From NCBI RefSeq assembly GCF_902506105.1, contig NZ_LR733303.1, forward strand, positions 496,001 to 560,000: a DNA stretch of 64,000 nt, written 5' to 3'. This DNA is from Aeromicrobium sp. 9AM (GTDB lineage Bacteria; Actinomycetota; Actinomycetes; Propionibacteriales; Nocardioidaceae). The notes below the pieces were generated by a model. The model did no database searches. It was not told where the DNA came from and saw nothing but the letters and a program-made list of their open reading frames with translations. Made by a program: the position numbers and the translations under genes. Of the stretch, positions 60,570 through 64,000 are shown piece by piece. Numbering within the stretch: position 1 is the stretch's first letter; the number at the start of each line of letters is the position of its first letter.

Positions 60570-61075
60570 TGAACACGACCGACAACACCGAGCTCACCCG
60601 CATCGGCGACGACCTCGAACGAGCCGTCGCCGCCCAGATCGCCGGATCCATCGTGGTGCGTCGCCGCCGCAAGCACCGCTCCCGCACGACGATCGCCGCG
60701 TTCGTCACGACGGGTGTCGTCGTGATCGGCGGCGGGGCAGCGGCGGCGGTCAGCCTGCTGTCGTCCGACACCGTCGAGCAGGGCATGCCGGGCAGCAGCG
60801 TCATCTTCATCGACACCGACCCGACGTGCACCAAGAAGAGCGACGTCGAGTTCGACTGCACGCTCGCCAAGGCGCCCAGCAAGGAGATCCTCCCGGACTA
60901 CAAGGGGGCCAAGGAGACGTTCAACGACGCCGACGACAACATCGCCGGCGGCTGCATCGGCCAGGACTCGGCCGGGCTGCACTGGACCTGCTACGCCGGC
61001 AAGAAGGCCGTCGAGATGGACATCATCGGTCCGGACCTCCTGGGCCAGCACACCAACGGTCCGGCGGCCGGCTGA
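60569..61075 (+). CDS. Single-span membrane protein, putative sigma partner
   Basis: 168 residues from ATG 60569, with its A shared with the sigma stop (TGATG). A ~38-residue cytoplasmic segment with basic RRRRKHRSR, one helix (IAAFVTTGVVVIGGGAAAAV), then a small exported domain with four Cys (PTCTKK, EFDCTLAK, GGCIGQD, WTCYAGK) that could make two disulfides. No zf-HC2 motif. Probably holds and releases the sigma factor, as the pair at 11232-13081. Confidence 0.75.
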   Translation: MNTTDNTELTRIGDDLERAVAAQIAGSIVVRRRRKHRSRTTIAAFVTTGVVVIGGGAAAAVSLLSSDTVEQGMPGSSVIFIDTDPTCTKKSDVEFDCTLAKAPSKEILPDYKGAKETFNDADDNIAGGCIGQDSAGLHWTCYAGKKAVEMDIIGPDLLGQHTNGPAAG

Positions 61076-61080
61076 AAAAA

Positions 61081-61172
61081 GATCGTCCCGGGTTGTCGAA
61101 TCGCCCCGCGTCCGTTCGACGCATGGGTGAAGGCGCCGACAGTCGGCGTCCACGACAACCCGGGAGACGATC
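61081..61172 (+). promoter_or_regulatory. Long inverted repeat masking the ribosome site of the DHFR-like gene
   Basis: GATCGTCCCGGGTTGTCG at 61081-61098 is complementary, with a 2-base bulge, to CGACAACCCGGGAGACGATC at 61153-61172, which contains GGGAG and ends at the ATG. The intervening 54 bases hold a further CGCCGAC-A-GTCGGCG hairpin. In RNA the start region would be closed. Confidence 0.6.
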
Positions 61173-61712
61173 ATGGGATCCATCACCGCAAGCCTCTTCA
61201 TCTCGCTCGACGGCGTCATCGAGGCGCCCGAGACCTGGCACTTCGACTACTTCGACGACGAGATGGGCGCGGCGGTCGGCGCGCTCATGGGCAACGCCGA
61301 CGCGACCTTGTTCGGCCGGCAGACGTACGAGGAGATGGCGGCGTACTGGCCGGCCGCCGACCCGCAGGACCCGTTCACGGCGCAGATGAACGGCGCCCGC
61401 AAGTACGTCGTGTCGGACACGCTGACCGAGGCGACGTGGGAGAACTCGTCGATCATCAGCGGTGACGTCGTGGCCGAGCTGACCGCGCTCAAGCAGGAGA
61501 CCCGGCTCGGGACGACCGGCAGCGCCACCTTGGTGCGCTGGATGCTGGAGCAGGGCCTGGTCGACGAGCTGCACCTGCTGGTGCATCCCGTCGTCGTCGG
61601 TGGCGGCAAGAAGCTGTTCGCCGACGGCGCCAAGGTGCCGCTGGAGCTCCAGTCCGCCACGACGTTCGCGACGGGTGTCCTGCACCTCGTCTACGGTCCA
61701 GCTGCCAGCTGA
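61173..61712 (+). CDS. Dihydrofolate reductase-like (RibD C-terminal domain) protein
   Basis: 179 residues. GSITASLFISLDGVIEAPET, ADATLFGRQTYEEMAAYWPA, and LLVHPVVVGGGKKLFADGAK, the standard strands and loop of this NADPH-dependent family; the T-S-F/Y substrate pattern of true DHFR is not met. Third member of the superfamily in the window. Its ribosome site is buried in a long inverted repeat, suggesting post-transcriptional control. Confidence 0.87.
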   Translation: MGSITASLFISLDGVIEAPETWHFDYFDDEMGAAVGALMGNADATLFGRQTYEEMAAYWPAADPQDPFTAQMNGARKYVVSDTLTEATWENSSIISGDVVAELTALKQETRLGTTGSATLVRWMLEQGLVDELHLLVHPVVVGGGKKLFADGAKVPLELQSATTFATGVLHLVYGPAAS

Positions 61713-61723
61713 GTCGTACCGGC

Positions 61724-62638
61724 TCAGATGCCGAGCAGCTCGAGGGACACGTCCCAGAGCCGCTCGGCATTGGCCGGGTCCAGGGCATACGGCGCGACCC
61801 CGGTCATGTCGTTGGTCGGACGGTCGACGACGACCGCCTCCTGGTTGTTGACGAAGTAGCGGCCGCCGACGCCCTCGAGCAGCGGGCTCGTCGCCAGCAG
61901 GACCGAGGTCGAAGCCCCCTGCTCGGTCGTCTTGCGCTTGTCCGGCGGGGTCTGTGCGCCTCCGGTGTGGCGCTGGAGGTTGGTCGCGATGGCGCCCGGC
62001 ATCAAGGAGTTGGCGGTGATGCCGTCGGCGGCCCAGCGCCTCGTGGCCTCGACCGCGAACAGGACGTTGGCGGTCTTGGACTGGCCGTACGCGGCCCACG
62101 GGTCGTACGGCATGAACCGGAAGAACAGGTCGTCGAAGATCACCGGTGAGCGGAAGTGCGCGCTGGAGCTGACCGAGACGATGCGCGCGTGGTGGGCGGC
62201 GGCGAGCGCACCGCGGAGCCCGTGCGCGAGCTTGAAGTGGCCCAGGTGGTTGGTCGCGAACTGCAGCTCCCAACCTTGTGCGGTGTACGTCTCGGGGGTG
62301 GCCATGACGCCGGCGTTGTTGACGAGGATGTCGAGTGGACCCGTCCAGTCGGCCACGAAGGAGTCGACGCCGGCGAGGTCGGTGAGCTCGAGGCGGCGTA
62401 CGTCGACCGTGCCGCCCTGCGTCGTCTCCTGGATGTCCCGCGCCACCCGGTCGCCGGCGTCCAGGTCGCGCACGGCCAGGGTCACCTCCGCCCCGGCGCC
62501 GGCCAGCGCTCGCGCGGTCTCGACGCCGATGCCGGAGGCGCCACCGGTCACGATCGCGCGCTTGCCGTGCAGATCGATGCCGGCGACGACGTCAGCGGCT
62601 GTGGAGGCGATGTCGAAGGGCGTGGTGATGCGGTCCAT
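61724..62638 (-). CDS. Short-chain dehydrogenase/reductase (SDR)
   Basis: 304 residues from ATG 62638 (ATG 62650 is also in frame; GGAGGG lies between them). Classical SDR: AIVTGGASGIGVETARALAG (cofactor), ILVNNAGVM, SVSSSAHF (catalytic Ser), YGQSKTANVLFA (Y-x-x-x-K). Belongs to the retinol-dehydrogenase/WW-oxidoreductase-like subtype that needs NADP. Substrate unknown. Confidence 0.9.
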   Translation of the reverse strand: MDRITTPFDIASTAADVVAGIDLHGKRAIVTGGASGIGVETARALAGAGAEVTLAVRDLDAGDRVARDIQETTQGGTVDVRRLELTDLAGVDSFVADWTGPLDILVNNAGVMATPETYTAQGWELQFATNHLGHFKLAHGLRGALAAAHHARIVSVSSSAHFRSPVIFDDLFFRFMPYDPWAAYGQSKTANVLFAVEATRRWAADGITANSLMPGAIATNLQRHTGGAQTPPDKRKTTEQGASTSVLLATSPLLEGVGGRYFVNNQEAVVVDRPTNDMTGVAPYALDPANAERLWDVSLELLGI

Positions 62639-62656
62639 GCCCTCCAGCATGCGGGA

Positions 62657-63793
62657 TCAGGTGAGGTGTGGGTATTCGGGGGAGCGGTTCTGGAACGCCA
62701 GGATGTCGGGGTTCTGGATGACACCGTCGCGGATCTCGATGGCCCGGCGCAACGTCTCGTCGGCGTCCCAGGCCTCGGGACCGGCCAGCACCTCAGGCAC
62801 ATACGGGAGCAGGGCCTCGCTGATCTCCCAGGTCGCGGAGTCCCAGAGGTAGGACGGACTGTGATCGACCGCGTAGTAGATCACGCCGTTGCCCACCGTG
62901 AAGGCGGGATCCTCGAAGCTGGTCGGCTTCGCCCACTCGAAGCCCATGCCCTCGTCGCACGAGACGTCGACGACGATCGTGCCTGGGGCCAGCTTCGGCA
63001 GGTCGTCGTTCGTCAGGAACGTCATGGGGGAGTTGGGGTCCTGGAGAACGCAGTTGACGATGACGTCGTGCTCGGCGAGCAGGGCCGGCATCGGCACCCA
63101 GTCGCCATCGATGCTGGCTCGACTCTCCGCCGGGGACGCCGCCGGGTCGAAGTGCACGATGCGGGCCGAGTGGATCGGTGCGCTGACCTGGGGAACTCCC
63201 CGCTGCGTGAAGACGTCGACGTCATGGATGCCATGAGAGCTGAGCGCCGTCACGGCGCCGCGAGCGGTGGCCCCGAAACCGATCACGGCGGCGCTGAGCT
63301 GTCGGCCGTACGTGCCGGTCAGCCCGCCGATCTCCATGGCCTGCAGCACGGAGCAGTAGCCGGCGAGCTCGTTGTTCTTGTGGAAGACGTGCAGCTGGAA
63401 GGTGCCGTCCTTGCTCCAGTGGTTCATGACCTCCCACGCGATGAGGGTCAGCTTGCGGTCGATCGCCGCCTGCGTGAGCGCGCGGTCCTGCACGCAGTGC
63501 GGCCAGCCCCACAGGGTCTGTCCTTCACGCATCTCGAGCAGGTCCGACGGCTGCGGCTTGGTCAGCAGGATGACGTCGCACTGCTGGATCAGCTCGGTGC
63601 GGCTGAGGATGCCGCCGACGTACGGTCGGAGCTCGTCGTCGGACCAGCTGAAGTTCTCGCCGTAGCCCTCCTCGAGGAACACGTGCGGACGCTGTGCCTC
63701 GGTGAGCCGCTCGAGGTGGCGGGGGTGGATCGGCAGGCGCCGCTCGTTCTCCTTGGCGGTGTGGGCGATGACGCCCAGGTCAAGCTGTTTCAT
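62657..63793 (-). CDS. N5-(carboxyethyl)ornithine synthase-like / alanine dehydrogenase-type protein
   Basis: 378 residues from ATG 63793, with GGAG five bases upstream. Two halves: N-terminal alanine dehydrogenase/PNT-type substrate domain (LGVIAHTAKENERRLPIHPR, LTKPQPSDLLEMREGQTLWG) and the NAD(P) domain (AAVIGFGATARGAVTALSSH). Layout and the KENERRLPIHP motif fit N5-(carboxyethyl)ornithine synthase, which reductively joins pyruvate to ornithine; ornithine use is not proven here. A second related enzyme is not seen nearby. Confidence 0.78.
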   Translation of the reverse strand: MKQLDLGVIAHTAKENERRLPIHPRHLERLTEAQRPHVFLEEGYGENFSWSDDELRPYVGGILSRTELIQQCDVILLTKPQPSDLLEMREGQTLWGWPHCVQDRALTQAAIDRKLTLIAWEVMNHWSKDGTFQLHVFHKNNELAGYCSVLQAMEIGGLTGTYGRQLSAAVIGFGATARGAVTALSSHGIHDVDVFTQRGVPQVSAPIHSARIVHFDPAASPAESRASIDGDWVPMPALLAEHDVIVNCVLQDPNSPMTFLTNDDLPKLAPGTIVVDVSCDEGMGFEWAKPTSFEDPAFTVGNGVIYYAVDHSPSYLWDSATWEISEALLPYVPEVLAGPEAWDADETLRRAIEIRDGVIQNPDILAFQNRSPEYPHLT

Positions 63794-63863
63794 GCCGGCT
63801 CCGTCGGTGCGTGTTCCACAGGTTTCTCCGCTGCTCGGTGAGGAACGGTCGCGCTCGGCGAGG

Positions 63864-64000
63864 CTACACCCGGCCGGCGCCCAGCCCGTCTTCCAGCAGG
63901 TCGAGCGTGCGGCGGCCGAGGGCCAGGACATCCTTGGCGATGCGCTTGCCGTTGTGCCCGGCCAGCGCCTGCCGGTGCACGGACTCCTTCATGGCCCGGT
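63864..64000 (-). CDS. C-terminal 44 residues of an unidentified protein (cut by window edge)
   Basis: The frame enters from the right edge and ends with a TAG at 63866-63864. Residues read RAMKESVHRQALAGHNGKRI, then AKDVLALGRRTLDLLEDGLG and AGRV. It is helical and basic, like the end of an ATP-grasp or carboxylate-amine ligase-like protein, but too short to assign. It stands upstream of the carboxyethylornithine synthase-like gene on the same strand, 70 bases away. Confidence 0.55.
   Translation of the reverse strand, partial: RAMKESVHRQALAGHNGKRIAKDVLALGRRTLDLLEDGLGAGRV

Overview
The window is high-GC DNA from an actinobacterium, most likely of the Nocardioides/Aeromicrobium type (Propionibacteriales). 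This is inferred from a single-chain 2-oxoglutarate decarboxylase (Kgd), the SigR/RsrA thiol-stress pair, WhiB1 beside PdtaS, a 24-residue ribosomal protein bL37, the conserved trio histidine phosphatase-DUF3090-SCO1664, a 13E12-type DUF222/HNH protein, and many leaderless starts. The last show a TANNNT -10 box six or seven bases before the start codon. No rRNA, tRNA, CRISPR array, prophage or insertion sequence was seen.

Layout. 0-20 kb is mostly accessory metabolism and regulation: a cut-off enoyl-CoA hydratase divergent from a MarR regulator; a MOSC-ferredoxin reductase fusion divergent from an amine oxidase-like flavoenzyme and a cupin; the SCO1664/DUF3090/phosphatase operon; an amino-acid permease coupled to a universal stress protein, preceded by the remnant of a PucR-type regulator; an ECF sigma factor with a membrane propeller protein; an alcohol dehydrogenase; an MMPL exporter; a BldC-like protein with a long Ala-rich tail; TetR, PAP2 and CGNR genes. 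20-31 kb holds small secreted or unknown proteins, a MarR-quinone reductase operon with clear operators, a receiver/thioredoxin-reductase fusion without the redox CxxC, the 13E12 protein behind a textbook LexA box, a lower-GC membrane gene, a RibD-like reductase and an Na+/H+ antiporter.

31-42 kb is largely housekeeping: a zinc-free L36 paralogue behind a Zur-like box, arfB, PadR, a CBS protein, hisN-rsgA-aroA, a sigma factor fused to its own membrane anti-sigma region, an SRAP (YedK/HMCES) protein, and sigR-rsrA with its autoregulatory promoter at the SRAP stop codon. 42-48 kb has a thioesterase, an asymmetric heterodimeric ABC exporter with a DtxR/IdeR-like box on its promoter, GNAT, a ThDP enzyme and DUF2785. 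48-64 kb has pdtaS/whiB1, malic enzyme, kgd with a DUF6104 gene, AlkZ-like and OsmC proteins, another ECF sigma/membrane-partner pair, a DHFR-like gene whose ribosome-binding site lies in a long inverted repeat, an SDR and an N5-(carboxyethyl)ornithine synthase-like enzyme.

How the genes fit together: several stress circuits are readable directly from DNA sites. These are SOS (LexA box), zinc starvation (Zur/L36), iron (DtxR box/ABC pair), thiol oxidation (SigR promoter) and several local one-component regulators with palindromes between divergent genes. The less explained pieces are the sigma/anti-sigma fusion with two related split modules, the CGNR-linked repeat array, the receiver-TrxR fusion, and the uncharacterised kinase-like/phosphatase trio.
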